Program-made: the position numbers and the translations under genes
Part shown: one piece after another, positions 1-8,320 of the stretch
Layout of the letters: every line of letters begins with the position of its first letter
How positions within the stretch are numbered: position 1 is the stretch's first letter
Notes under the pieces: generated by a model
Told to the model about the DNA's origin: nothing
The model's database searches: none
The model's input: only the letters and a program-made list of their open reading frames with translations
Assembly (NCBI GenBank): GCA_910576935.1
Contig: CAJTKG010000016.1
Location: 1 to 54,273, forward strand
DNA from: an uncultured Muribaculaceae bacterium
GTDB taxonomy: Bacteria > Bacteroidota > Bacteroidia > Bacteroidales > Muribaculaceae
Direction of reading: 5' to 3'
DNA length: 54,273 nucleotides

Positions 1-95
1 CGGCACCGTGGGATCCGCCGGTCTGTTATTTCAAACAGGCAGACGACCCCTCGGAAGGTTTTGAACTCGTGCATCCGCTCAAATTTTATTATTGA
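1..95 (+). CDS. C-terminal end of an unidentified protein (partial)
   Basis: Reading from base 3, an open frame of 30 codons runs to TGA at 93-95 and encodes APWDPPVCYFKQADDPSEGF followed by ELVHPLKFYY. This frame has a protein-like composition, while the other two forward frames look like noise (many Arg/Ser, or an early stop). The start lies outside the window. The tail is too short to assign a family, so no function is proposed. The next 380 bases are AT-rich and non-coding, consistent with the end of a transcription unit. Confidence 0.5.
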   Translation, partial: APWDPPVCYFKQADDPSEGFELVHPLKFYY

Positions 96-236
96 GTATC
101 AATAATTTCAAAGAACTCTTTTGATTATTTAGTGGACACTAATGTTTGAAGAAACATAACTACTTGGATTTTTCATATAGAAAAATGCTCCTTAAATGAG
201 TCTCCGTTATCGTATTTTGACTCTCTTCGGTTCTTC

Positions 237-277
237 GAGTGTGAGGATGCGGGGCTATCATAGCCGTGTCAACACTC
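237..277. other. Intergenic hairpin in the 96-556 gene-free stretch
   Basis: The 96-556 gap has no convincing gene. It holds a nested inverted repeat: outer arms GAGTGT (237-242) and ACACTC (272-277), inner arms GGCTA (253-257) and TAGCC (261-265). No T-run follows, so it is a poor intrinsic terminator. It could be a structured 3' or 5' untranslated element. Apart from this and the korA promoter element nothing is recognised in the gap. Confidence 0.3.
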
Positions 278-474
278 ACGACTATTATATAAACTCCAAT
301 TACGCAATAAACTCGGTCTCGTTAAGTTTTCTTTCGCCGTTTAAGTACACCGCTTTCTATCTTTATACTTGAGTATAGGCGTCGATTTTGACCGTGGCGG
401 CAGCGGATTCTGAGAAAATTTAAATAAAAACAAATAAGTCTGAAAATTTGGTGCGTAATTGCAAATTAATTGAC

Positions 475-482
475 TACCTTTG
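475..482 (+). promoter_or_regulatory. -7 promoter element of korAB
   Basis: TACCTTTG matches the Bacteroidetes -7 consensus TAnnTTTG. A TTTG lies at 447-450, with a spacer of 24, longer than the usual 19-21. Transcription would begin near 487, downstream of the in-frame ATG at 470. That rules out the 470 start for korA and supports ATG 557 with a leader of about 70 bases. Confidence 0.6.
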
Positions 483-556
483 CCGTCGGTTGGCGCGACC
501 GGTCGCATCAACCCGCTAAAATAACCTTAAAAGACTATAACAAACCAGCAGTTATC

Positions 557-2404
557 ATGTTAGAGAAAACCAATGTGAAAGTTCTCGACAAGGTCGTCGT
601 CCGTTTCTCGGGAGACTCGGGAGACGGCATGCAGCTTGCCGGAAATATCTTTACAAACGTGTCTGCCGGCATTGGCAACCAAGTGTCGACTTTCCCCGAC
701 TACCCGGCCGAAATCCGTGCCCCCCAAGGCTCGCTCAGCGGTGTCTCGGGCTTCCAGGTCAGCGTCGGCACAGGCGTCCACACCCCCGGCGACCAATGCG
801 ACGTGCTGATAGCCATGAATCCCGCGGCGCTCAAGCAGAATGTCAGATTCCTCAAACCCGGCGGCGTCATCATCGTCGACATAGACTCGTTTAAGGAAGC
901 AGACCTCAAAAAAGCGCTTTTCACCACCGACGAGCCGTTCAAAGAATTAGGCATCACCGCCCAGGTCGTCGAAGTTCCCGTAACATCAATGACAAAAGCG
1001 GCCCTCGCCGACAGCGGCCTCGACAACAAGAGCATACTCAAGTGCCGCAACATCTTCGCGCTCGGCCTTGTCTGCTGGCTCTTCGACCGTCCCGTCGAGA
1101 GCGCCAAACGCCACCTCGCAAAGAAATTCGCCAAAAAGCCCGCCGTCTTCGAAGCCAACTCGCTCGTCCTCGACGCCGGCTACAACTACGGTCACAATAT
1201 CCACGCATCAGTCTCGACATACCGCATCGAGACCGAAGATCCCCGCCCGGGCGTCTACACCGACATCAACGGCAACACCGCCACCGCCTGGGGTCTCATC
1301 ATGGCGTCGGAGAAATGCGGCCGTCCGCTCTTCTTAGGCTCATACCCCATCACCCCCGCGACCGACATACTCCATGAACTGGCAAAACGCAAAGACCTCG
1401 GCGTCAAAGCCTGCCAGATGGAAGACGAGATCGCAGGCGTCTGCTCGGCCATCGGCGCATCGTTTGCCGGCAACCTCGCCGTGACATCTACCTCAGGTCC
1501 CGGTCTGGCACTCAAGAGCGAAGGCATCGGCCTCGCCGTCATCGCCGAGCTGCCCCTCGTCGTCATCGACGTACAGCGCGGCGGCCCCTCGACCGGCCTC
1601 CCCACAAAGACCGAACAGACCGACCTTATGCAGGCCCTCTACGGCCGCAACGGCGAGTCGCCCGTAGCTGTCGTCGCACCCGCATCGCCCACCGACTGCT
1701 TCACCATGGCCTTCGAAGCCTGTCGTATAGCCGTCGAACACATGACCCCCGTCATCCTCCTGAGCGACGCTTTCATCGGCAACGGCTCATCGGCATGGCG
1801 CATACCCGACGCCGACGAATATCCCGCGATCAAGACACCCGACGTACCCGCCGACATGCGCGACGGCAGCTGGCGTCCCTACATGCGCGACAGCGAGACT
1901 CTCGCACGCTACTGGGCCGTTCCCGGCACCGAAGGCTGCGCACACCGTCTCGGCGGCCTCGAGAAAGACGCCGCTACCGGCGCCATCTCGACCGACCCCG
2001 CCAACCACGAGAAGATGGTCATGACACGTCGCCGCAAGATAGCCAACATCGCCAACGACATACCCGCGCTCGAAGTGCTCGGCAACCCCGACGCCGACAC
2101 ACTCATCATCGGTTGGGGAGGCACATACGGCCATCTCCACACAGCTGCCGACGAACTCTGCGCCGCCGGACGTCCCGTGGCATTCGCCCACTTCAGATAT
2201 ATCAACCCCCTGCCGGCAAACACCGGCGAGGTCATCAGCCGCTACAAACGGGTCATCGTCGCCGAACTCAACACCGGCATGTTTGCCGACTATCTGCAGG
2301 CCAAATTCCCGGGCATCGAAATCAAACGCATCAACAAGATCCAAGGCCAGCCCTTCCTCGTGAGCGAACTGGTCGACGGCGTCATCAAATTAATGGATAA
2401 ATAA
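557..2404 (+). CDS. korA: 2-oxoglutarate:ferredoxin oxidoreductase, fused gamma-alpha subunit
   Basis: With KorB this catalyses CoA-dependent oxidative decarboxylation of 2-oxoglutarate to succinyl-CoA with ferredoxin as electron acceptor, or the reverse reductive carboxylation, in the cytoplasm. The 615-residue product has the gamma domain first (VVRFSGDSGDGMQLAGN near the N-terminus, about residues 10-190), then the pyrimidine-binding alpha domain (SYPITPATDILHELA, MEDEIAGVCSAIGASFAG, TSTSGPGLALK), then the C-terminal transketolase-like domain. This order and length match the fused Bacteroidetes KorA. ATG 557 is chosen over ATG 470 because the promoter element lies at 475-482 and the family begins close to the gamma motif. 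KorB starts 9 bases after the stop. A paralogous 2-oxoacid oxidoreductase with another substrate cannot be fully excluded. Confidence 0.93.
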   Translation: MLEKTNVKVLDKVVVRFSGDSGDGMQLAGNIFTNVSAGIGNQVSTFPDYPAEIRAPQGSLSGVSGFQVSVGTGVHTPGDQCDVLIAMNPAALKQNVRFLKPGGVIIVDIDSFKEADLKKALFTTDEPFKELGITAQVVEVPVTSMTKAALADSGLDNKSILKCRNIFALGLVCWLFDRPVESAKRHLAKKFAKKPAVFEANSLVLDAGYNYGHNIHASVSTYRIETEDPRPGVYTDINGNTATAWGLIMASEKCGRPLFLGSYPITPATDILHELAKRKDLGVKACQMEDEIAGVCSAIGASFAGNLAVTSTSGPGLALKSEGIGLAVIAELPLVVIDVQRGGPSTGLPTKTEQTDLMQALYGRNGESPVAVVAPASPTDCFTMAFEACRIAVEHMTPVILLSDAFIGNGSSAWRIPDADEYPAIKTPDVPADMRDGSWRPYMRDSETLARYWAVPGTEGCAHRLGGLEKDAATGAISTDPANHEKMVMTRRRKIANIANDIPALEVLGNPDADTLIIGWGGTYGHLHTAADELCAAGRPVAFAHFRYINPLPANTGEVISRYKRVIVAELNTGMFADYLQAKFPGIEIKRINKIQGQPFLVSELVDGVIKLMDK

Positions 2405-2413
2405 GAGTCTGAT

Positions 2414-3427
2414 ATGGAACAGAACAATTATAAAGCATCCGACTACAAGAACGACCAGTCAGTGCGCTGGTGTCCCGGTTGCGGTGACCACGCCATACTC
2501 AACACCCTCCACAAAGCAATGGCCGAGCTGGGCGTCGCTCCCCACAAGACAGCCGTCATATCGGGCATCGGCTGCAGCTCGCGCCTGCCCTACTACATGA
2601 ACACCTACGGCTTCCACACCATCCACGGACGTGCGGCAGCCATAGCCACAGGCTTCAAGGTCGCCAACCCCGAGATGACCGTCTGGCAGATCTCCGGCGA
2701 CGGCGACGGCCTCGCCATCGGCGGCAACCACTTCATCCACGCCGTCCGCCGCAACATCGACATCAACATGCTCTTGTTCAACAACAAGATCTACGGCCTA
2801 ACCAAAGGCCAGTATTCGCCCACCAGCGCCCGCGGCTTCGTCTCCAAATCGTCACCCTACGGCACGACCGAAGACCCCTTCATCCCCGCCGAACTCGTCT
2901 TCGGCGCCCGCGGCAACTTTTTCGCCCGCTCTATCGACGTCGAGCTCAACACCTCGGTCGAAGTCATGGTCGCCGCCGCACGTCACAAAGGCGCCTCGGT
3001 CGTCGAGATTCTCCAGAACTGCGTCATCTTCAACAACGGCATCCACAACCCCATCACCGACCGTGAAGTCCGGGCCGACAAGACCATACATCTGCGCCAC
3101 GGCGAGAAGATGATCTTCGGCAAAGACAACAACCGCGGCCTCGTGCGCGACGGATTCCTCCTCAAAGCCGTCACCATCGGCGAAGACGGCTACACCATCG
3201 ACGACGTCCTCGTCCACGACGCCCACTGCACAAGCAACTTCCTCCACCAGCAACTCGCCATGATGGACGGCGACACCCTCCCCCTCGCCGTCGGCATCAT
3301 CCGCGACGTCGAGGCCGTCACCTACGACGAAGGCGTCTCACGTCAGGTCGAAGAAGTCCGCGCCCGCAAAGGCTTCGACAACCTCCGCGAGATGATTCTC
3401 GCCGGCGAAACCTGGACAGTGGAATAA
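2414..3427 (+). CDS. korB: 2-oxoglutarate:ferredoxin oxidoreductase, beta subunit
   Basis: This is the thiamine-diphosphate and iron-sulfur subunit that pairs with KorA. The 337 residues begin with the cluster and TPP signature RWCPGCGDHAIL (Cys20, Cys23) and SGIGCSSRLPYYM (a further Cys). The TPP/Mg motif GDGDGLAIGGNHFIHAVRRN is followed by NNKIYGLTKGQ. A late Cys (LQNCVIFNNG) probably supplies the fourth cluster ligand. No separate ferredoxin (delta) subunit is adjacent, as is usual for this two-gene form. Third positions are strongly C-rich, which may reflect high expression or strand bias. A GC-rich imperfect hairpin after the stop may end the unit. Confidence 0.94.
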   Translation: MEQNNYKASDYKNDQSVRWCPGCGDHAILNTLHKAMAELGVAPHKTAVISGIGCSSRLPYYMNTYGFHTIHGRAAAIATGFKVANPEMTVWQISGDGDGLAIGGNHFIHAVRRNIDINMLLFNNKIYGLTKGQYSPTSARGFVSKSSPYGTTEDPFIPAELVFGARGNFFARSIDVELNTSVEVMVAAARHKGASVVEILQNCVIFNNGIHNPITDREVRADKTIHLRHGEKMIFGKDNNRGLVRDGFLLKAVTIGEDGYTIDDVLVHDAHCTSNFLHQQLAMMDGDTLPLAVGIIRDVEAVTYDEGVSRQVEEVRARKGFDNLREMILAGETWTVE

Positions 3428-3459
3428 ACCGACACATACACATCAAACCCATACCCCGG

Positions 3460-3486
3460 CCCCGCCCCTCAACACAAGGAGCGGGG
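3460..3486 (+). terminator. Candidate terminator hairpin after korAB
   Basis: CCCCGCCCCT (3460-3469) can pair with AGGAGCGGGG (3477-3486) with one mismatch and a 7-base loop. No T-run follows, so the call is weak. It sits 33 bases after the korB stop and before the next promoter. Confidence 0.35.
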
Positions 3487-3543
3487 TCGCCTCATTCCGC
3501 TTCGACCCGTTTCAAACCGCTTCACAAACGTAATTTGTTAAAT

Positions 3544-3577
3544 TTTGGCTGAATTTAGAATATTTTAGCTATATTTG
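3544..3577 (+). promoter_or_regulatory. Promoter of the TonB receptor/lipoprotein operon
   Basis: TTTG (3544-3547), a 22-base spacer, then TATATTTG (3570-3577) matches the Bacteroidetes promoter. It lies about 138 bases before the receptor ATG, leaving a leader of roughly 130 bases. The -33 region carries the 11-mer TTTTGGCTGAA, which recurs at the equivalent place in the promoter near 33768. Confidence 0.6.
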
Positions 3578-3714
3578 ACAGCTAATTGCCTATCTATGCC
3601 TCAAAAGCCGTGTGGCGCAACGCGCGCCCACACCTCTATTGTCGTCGCAGATAAGCTTTAGTTGTTTAACTGACAATTTTTTACATAACAATAAATACAA
3701 CCATTTAACCATTT

Positions 3715-6483
3715 ATGAGACTGAAACTGTTTCTGCTACTGCTTCTGACGGCCACATTGCCGTCATTGGCGCAAACTGCCACCGTCGTCGGCATCATCAC
3801 CGACGGATCCAACGGCAGTCCGGTCAGCGGAGCCTATGTCACCCTTCAGGACAGGGGCGTATCGGCGACCACAGGCTTCAACGGCGACTTCCGCGTCACC
3901 GGAGTACAGCCCGGAGATATTTACATTATCGTCACCTGCGACGGCTATCAGAGCGCCGGGTTCAACGCCACCGTCACCGCGCCCTCGACCGACCTCGGCA
4001 CCATCACCCTCACACCCGACACCGCCGATGACTTCTACGGCGACAACGAAGACATGATCTTCGACGAATCGGTCCTCGAGGACGAGGAAGGCAACACCCA
4101 GGGCATCGCCGCACTCACAGGCGCCAACGACGACATATACTATAGCACCGCCTCATATAACTTCTCGCCGATGTACTTCCGCTACCGCGGCTATGACAGT
4201 GAGTATCAGACAGTCTATATCAACGGCGTGCCCTTCAACGACCTCATCCGCGGCCGATTCAACTTCTCGAGCCTTCTGGGCATGACCAGCCGCGCATTCA
4301 GAAACAAGACAACCACAATAGGCATGGGCGCAGCCAACTACGGCTTCGGCAGCATCGGCGGCAGCACCAACTACAACACAGTCACCGACCTCTACGCCCC
4401 CGGCTTCAACGGCAGCCTCGCCTTCACCAACTCAAACTACATGCTCCGCGCCATGGCCACATACGCCTCGGGCGTCAACAAACACGGCTGGGCATACACC
4501 GTCAGCGGCATCGGCCGTTACGCCAACGAAGGCGTCATCGACGGCACATTCTACAACTCGGGCGGCCTGTTCCTCTCGGTCGAGAAAATATTCAACCCCA
4601 ACCACTCGCTGACACTCACAGCCTTCGGCGGTCCCACACAACGCGCCACAGCCCAGGCCACTTATCAGGAAGCCTACGACCTCGTAGGCTCAAACCTCTA
4701 CAACCCCGCTTGGGGATGGCAGGACGGCAAAAAACGCTCACAGCGCATCACCGAGACATTCGACCCTACCGTGATGCTCAACTACATCTTCAAGAAAAAC
4801 AACACAACCGTCAACACATCGGCAGCCATGCGTTGGGTAAGATACACACGCACAGCCATACAATACTATCAGGGCAACAACCCCGACCCGGCATACTACC
4901 GCAACCTGCCATCCTACTACAAAGACAGCAAAGACCAGTTTGACATGTACACCGAACTGTGGAAGCATGACGAGCACTTCCGTCAGATCAACTGGGACGA
5001 GCTATATCAGATGAACTACCTCAACAACATCCAGAACGAAACTCTTCCCGAAGCCGATAAAAAAGGCTCGTCATACATAATGGAGAACCGCGTCAGCAAC
5101 CAGATCAACGCCATCTTCAACAGCTATGTCAACACCCGCATCAACGACTACATGAGCCTTCAGGGCGGCGTGACATTCAACTACACCAAGGCATCGTTCT
5201 ACAAGACCGTACGCGACCTCATGGGCGGCCAGTTCTGGATCGACGTCGACCCCTTCAGCCTCCGCGAGTATGCCATCGCTCCCGACAACCTTCAGAACGA
5301 CCTTGACCATCCCAACCGCCGCGTCAAAGAAGGCGACAAATTCGGCTATAACTACGACATCCGCGCCCTTCAGGCAACCGCATGGCTTCAGAACGTCATC
5401 ACCCTCCCCCACTGGGATGTCAACTACGGCATCAAGCTGAGCTACACACAGTTCCAGCGTGAAGGCTACATGCGCAACGGACGCGCCCCGCAAAACTCGC
5501 TTGGCAAGAGCGATATGCTCAAATTCGACAACGGCGCCATCAAAGCCGGAGCCACATATAAACTCAACGGCCGCAACTACTTCTCTGCCCACCTCGAATA
5601 CGGCACACGCTCACCTCTGGTCGACAACGTCTTCATCGCTCCCCGCGTCAAGAACACCGTCGCAGCCAATGTCGAGAGCGAACGCGACTTCTCGGGCGAC
5701 CTCTCTTACACATGGAACTACCGTCGCTTCCGCGGCTCTGTAACAGGTTTCTACACTCAGGTAGACAACGGCATCGAACGCACAGGCTTCTATGACGACT
5801 ACTACCGCACATACACCAACTATGTCCTCACCGGCGTCAAGCGCGTCTACAAAGGCGTCGAGCTCGGCATGGCTTACAAGATCACACCCTCGATAACAGC
5901 CACATTCGCCGGCACATATGCCCGCTATCAGTATAAAAACAACCCTCAGGGCACACGTACATTCGAAAACGGCCTGCACCCCGACACCACACAGACCGTC
6001 TACCTCAAGAACTTCTACCTCGGCTCGACACCACAGACACAATGCAACCTCGGCATCGACTGGGCCGCGCCCGGCAACTGGTTCTTCAACGTCAACGGCA
6101 CATTCCAGGGCGATGCCTATGTCAACCTCTCGCCGCGCTACCACGAACAGTTCCCAGGCCTCGCTTCGGCCGATATCTGGAACGGCAACGTGCCCACACG
6201 CGAGCAGATCGAAGCCAAAATCGAAGAACTCACCGATCAGGACAAACTCAAAAACGCGTTTACTCTCAACGTCTCTATCGGCAAGCTGATCTACATCAAC
6301 CGCAAAGTGTCGATGAACATCAACCTCAACGTCTACAACGTCCTCAACAACCGCGACGTCGTCACCTACGCCTACCAGCAGGGCCGACTCAACGAAACGA
6401 CCTACGACCGCAACGCCTATCCCAACCGCTACAGCTACGCGCAGGGCGTCAGAGCGTTCCTCAACGTCGGCGTAAGATTCTAA
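3715..6483 (+). CDS. TonB-dependent outer-membrane receptor with N-terminal carboxypeptidase-regulatory-like domain
   Basis: This is an outer-membrane beta-barrel importer energised by TonB/ExbBD. Residues 1-20 are a signal peptide (MRLKLFLLLLLTATLPSLAQ). A CarboxypepD_reg-like domain follows (about 22-105: VVGIITDGSNGSPVSGAYV, FNGDFRVTGVQPG), then an acidic linker, then a plug (YRGYDSEYQTVYINGVPFND, GSIGGSTNYNT), then a long barrel rich in aromatic, Asn and Tyr residues ending in Phe (LNVGVRF). At 922 residues it is shorter than a typical SusC, and no SusD-like lipoprotein is adjacent. Instead two related lipoproteins follow after 33 and 19 bases, so the three genes probably form an operon and an uptake complex. 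The substrate is unknown. Confidence 0.9.
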   Translation: MRLKLFLLLLLTATLPSLAQTATVVGIITDGSNGSPVSGAYVTLQDRGVSATTGFNGDFRVTGVQPGDIYIIVTCDGYQSAGFNATVTAPSTDLGTITLTPDTADDFYGDNEDMIFDESVLEDEEGNTQGIAALTGANDDIYYSTASYNFSPMYFRYRGYDSEYQTVYINGVPFNDLIRGRFNFSSLLGMTSRAFRNKTTTIGMGAANYGFGSIGGSTNYNTVTDLYAPGFNGSLAFTNSNYMLRAMATYASGVNKHGWAYTVSGIGRYANEGVIDGTFYNSGGLFLSVEKIFNPNHSLTLTAFGGPTQRATAQATYQEAYDLVGSNLYNPAWGWQDGKKRSQRITETFDPTVMLNYIFKKNNTTVNTSAAMRWVRYTRTAIQYYQGNNPDPAYYRNLPSYYKDSKDQFDMYTELWKHDEHFRQINWDELYQMNYLNNIQNETLPEADKKGSSYIMENRVSNQINAIFNSYVNTRINDYMSLQGGVTFNYTKASFYKTVRDLMGGQFWIDVDPFSLREYAIAPDNLQNDLDHPNRRVKEGDKFGYNYDIRALQATAWLQNVITLPHWDVNYGIKLSYTQFQREGYMRNGRAPQNSLGKSDMLKFDNGAIKAGATYKLNGRNYFSAHLEYGTRSPLVDNVFIAPRVKNTVAANVESERDFSGDLSYTWNYRRFRGSVTGFYTQVDNGIERTGFYDDYYRTYTNYVLTGVKRVYKGVELGMAYKITPSITATFAGTYARYQYKNNPQGTRTFENGLHPDTTQTVYLKNFYLGSTPQTQCNLGIDWAAPGNWFFNVNGTFQGDAYVNLSPRYHEQFPGLASADIWNGNVPTREQIEAKIEELTDQDKLKNAFTLNVSIGKLIYINRKVSMNINLNVYNVLNNRDVVTYAYQQGRLNETTYDRNAYPNRYSYAQGVRAFLNVGVRF

Positions 6484-6516
6484 CGTATAAACATTACAAT
6501 AATGAATATCACGACA

Positions 6517-8301
6517 ATGAAAAAGTCACTCTTATATATCACATCACTGCTGTTGAGCGCCACGGCCCTGACATCGTGCGACGACGACTTCGCCCGTCCG
6601 CCCATCGTGATGCCCGAGTCTGAAATGGCCGGCAAAGAAAACATCACCGTCGCCGGCCTCAAAGACCTCTATTGGCAGAACGAAAACAACTATGCCGTGC
6701 AGACAACCGTCAATGCCGAAGGCAACGACCTTATACTCAAAGCGCGCGTTATATCGACCGATATCAACAGCACCCTCTACAACTACATCTACCTCGCCGA
6801 CGAGACCGGCGGCCTCAGCATCGCGGCACGCCAGATAAAATCGAGCCAGAAACTCGCCACCCAGTTTGCCCTCGGCCAGGAAGTATATGTCAACGTCACC
6901 GGCCTCTATGCCGGCCGCTACGCCGGTCTCTTCCAGCTCGGCGCACTCTCTGACAAAGGCGGCACAACCTTCCTCGAAAACGCCGTCCTACTCGAGCACA
7001 TGCAAGCCAACGGCCTCGCCGAACCCGAGCTCATCAACTATAAAGATGTCACACTCGCCGAACTCAAAGCCGCCCTCGGCTCGCAGGAGACAATCCGCGA
7101 CATGATGGCCACATCGGTCAAGATCAGCGACGTCACCTTCTCTCAGCCCGGCACCAAGTTTATACCCACCGAAGGCCAGGACAACAGCATCGCTTTCAAA
7201 GACGCCGACGGCAATTCGATGGTGATACGCCTCAACCGCTACTGCACGTTCGGCCGTGACCTCATTCCCTCGGGAACAGGTTCGATCAAAGGCATCCTCG
7301 GCTTCTTCAACAACGACTGGCAGCTCATCATCAACAGCATCGACGATCTCGAAGGCTTCACCCCCGCCGAAGACAATACCGATAACCCCGATCAGCCTGA
7401 CCGGCCCGACCAACCCTCGACAGGCAACGGTGACGGCAGCGAGGCATCGCCCTACAACTGTGCCGCAGTCATCGGCGGTGCCACCGGCACCGACAAATGG
7501 GTCAAAGGCTATATCGTCGGCTGGGTCGACGGCATGACTCTCTCTGAAGGTGCCAAATTCAACAATACGGCCAACTCAAACACCAACATCCTAATCGCCG
7601 ACAACGCCGACGAGACCAACGTCAAAAACTGCGTGCCCGTCCAGCTTCCCGCCGATGTCCGCAACTCGCTCGGACTCCAGGCCAAGCCCGACAACTACAA
7701 GAAAGAAGTCTCGCTCAAAGGCAGCCTCGAGAAATATTTCGGCACCGCCGGCCTAAAGAGCGTCACAGAGTTCAAGATCGACGGCGTCGAGACACCCGAC
7801 ACACCGACCGAACCCGTCAGCTTCATCGACGAGACCTTCTCGACCGGACTTCCCGCCGGATGGGCCAACATCAAGATCTCCGGCGACAAGCAGTGGTATC
7901 AGACTGTCTTCCAAGAAAACGGCTACGCCGCCATGACAGGTTACAAAGGCACACAGCCCCCGTTCGACGCATGGCTCGTAACCCCCGCCATCGACATGAG
8001 CAAGGTGACCGACAAAAACTTCACCTTCGACACTCAGGTCAACGGCTACGGCTCGACAACATCTGTCTTTGAAGTCTACGTGCTGACATCGGCCGACGTC
8101 GCCAACGCCGACAAGACCAAACTCAACCCGACTATAGCCACCGCACCCGCCACAGGCTATTCAGAGTGGGTTAACTCGGGCAATATCAGCCTCGCCGACT
8201 ACAGCGGCATCATCTACTTAGGCTTCAGATTCTACGCCACACAAGACGCCTACTATGCCACATGGTGTGTCGACAACGTCAAATTAGGCAAAGCCGAATA
8301 A
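6517..8301 (+). CDS. Surface lipoprotein: DUF5689-like, OB-fold-like and choice-of-anchor J-like domains
   Basis: A lipoprotein signal peptide ends in a lipobox (LTSC, then DDD), typical of Bacteroidetes surface export. The domains appear to be a DUF5689-like region (about residues 30-265: VAGLKDLYW, ILKARVISTDINST, YIYLADETGGL), an Asp/Pro-rich linker (DNPDQPDRPDQP), a DUF6359-like OB domain (about 300-425: GGATGTDKWVKGYIVGWVDG) and a jelly-roll C-terminus (IDETFSTGLPAGWANIKISG to WCVDNVKLG). The domain names are recalled family matches, not a search result. ATG 6517 gives a classical MKKSLLYI signal; ATG 6502 in the same frame is an alternative. It lies between the receptor and a longer paralogue, so a receptor-associated binding role is likely. 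The ligand is unknown. Confidence 0.8.
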   Translation: MKKSLLYITSLLLSATALTSCDDDFARPPIVMPESEMAGKENITVAGLKDLYWQNENNYAVQTTVNAEGNDLILKARVISTDINSTLYNYIYLADETGGLSIAARQIKSSQKLATQFALGQEVYVNVTGLYAGRYAGLFQLGALSDKGGTTFLENAVLLEHMQANGLAEPELINYKDVTLAELKAALGSQETIRDMMATSVKISDVTFSQPGTKFIPTEGQDNSIAFKDADGNSMVIRLNRYCTFGRDLIPSGTGSIKGILGFFNNDWQLIINSIDDLEGFTPAEDNTDNPDQPDRPDQPSTGNGDGSEASPYNCAAVIGGATGTDKWVKGYIVGWVDGMTLSEGAKFNNTANSNTNILIADNADETNVKNCVPVQLPADVRNSLGLQAKPDNYKKEVSLKGSLEKYFGTAGLKSVTEFKIDGVETPDTPTEPVSFIDETFSTGLPAGWANIKISGDKQWYQTVFQENGYAAMTGYKGTQPPFDAWLVTPAIDMSKVTDKNFTFDTQVNGYGSTTSVFEVYVLTSADVANADKTKLNPTIATAPATGYSEWVNSGNISLADYSGIIYLGFRFYATQDAYYATWCVDNVKLGKAE

Positions 8302-8320
8302 CCCTAAACAGAACAGACAA

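Noticed and set aside
470..556. 29-residue N-terminal extension of KorA
   Set aside because: The promoter -7 element at 475-482 lies inside it, and the family starts near the gamma-domain motif.
96..556. Riboswitch or known RNA gene upstream of korA
   Set aside because: One nested hairpin is visible, but no conserved riboswitch core was recognised.
3715..8301. Classical SusCD polysaccharide utilisation locus
   Set aside because: The receptor is shorter than SusC, the following lipoproteins lack the SusD helical TPR pattern, and there are no glycoside hydrolases or hybrid sensors nearby.
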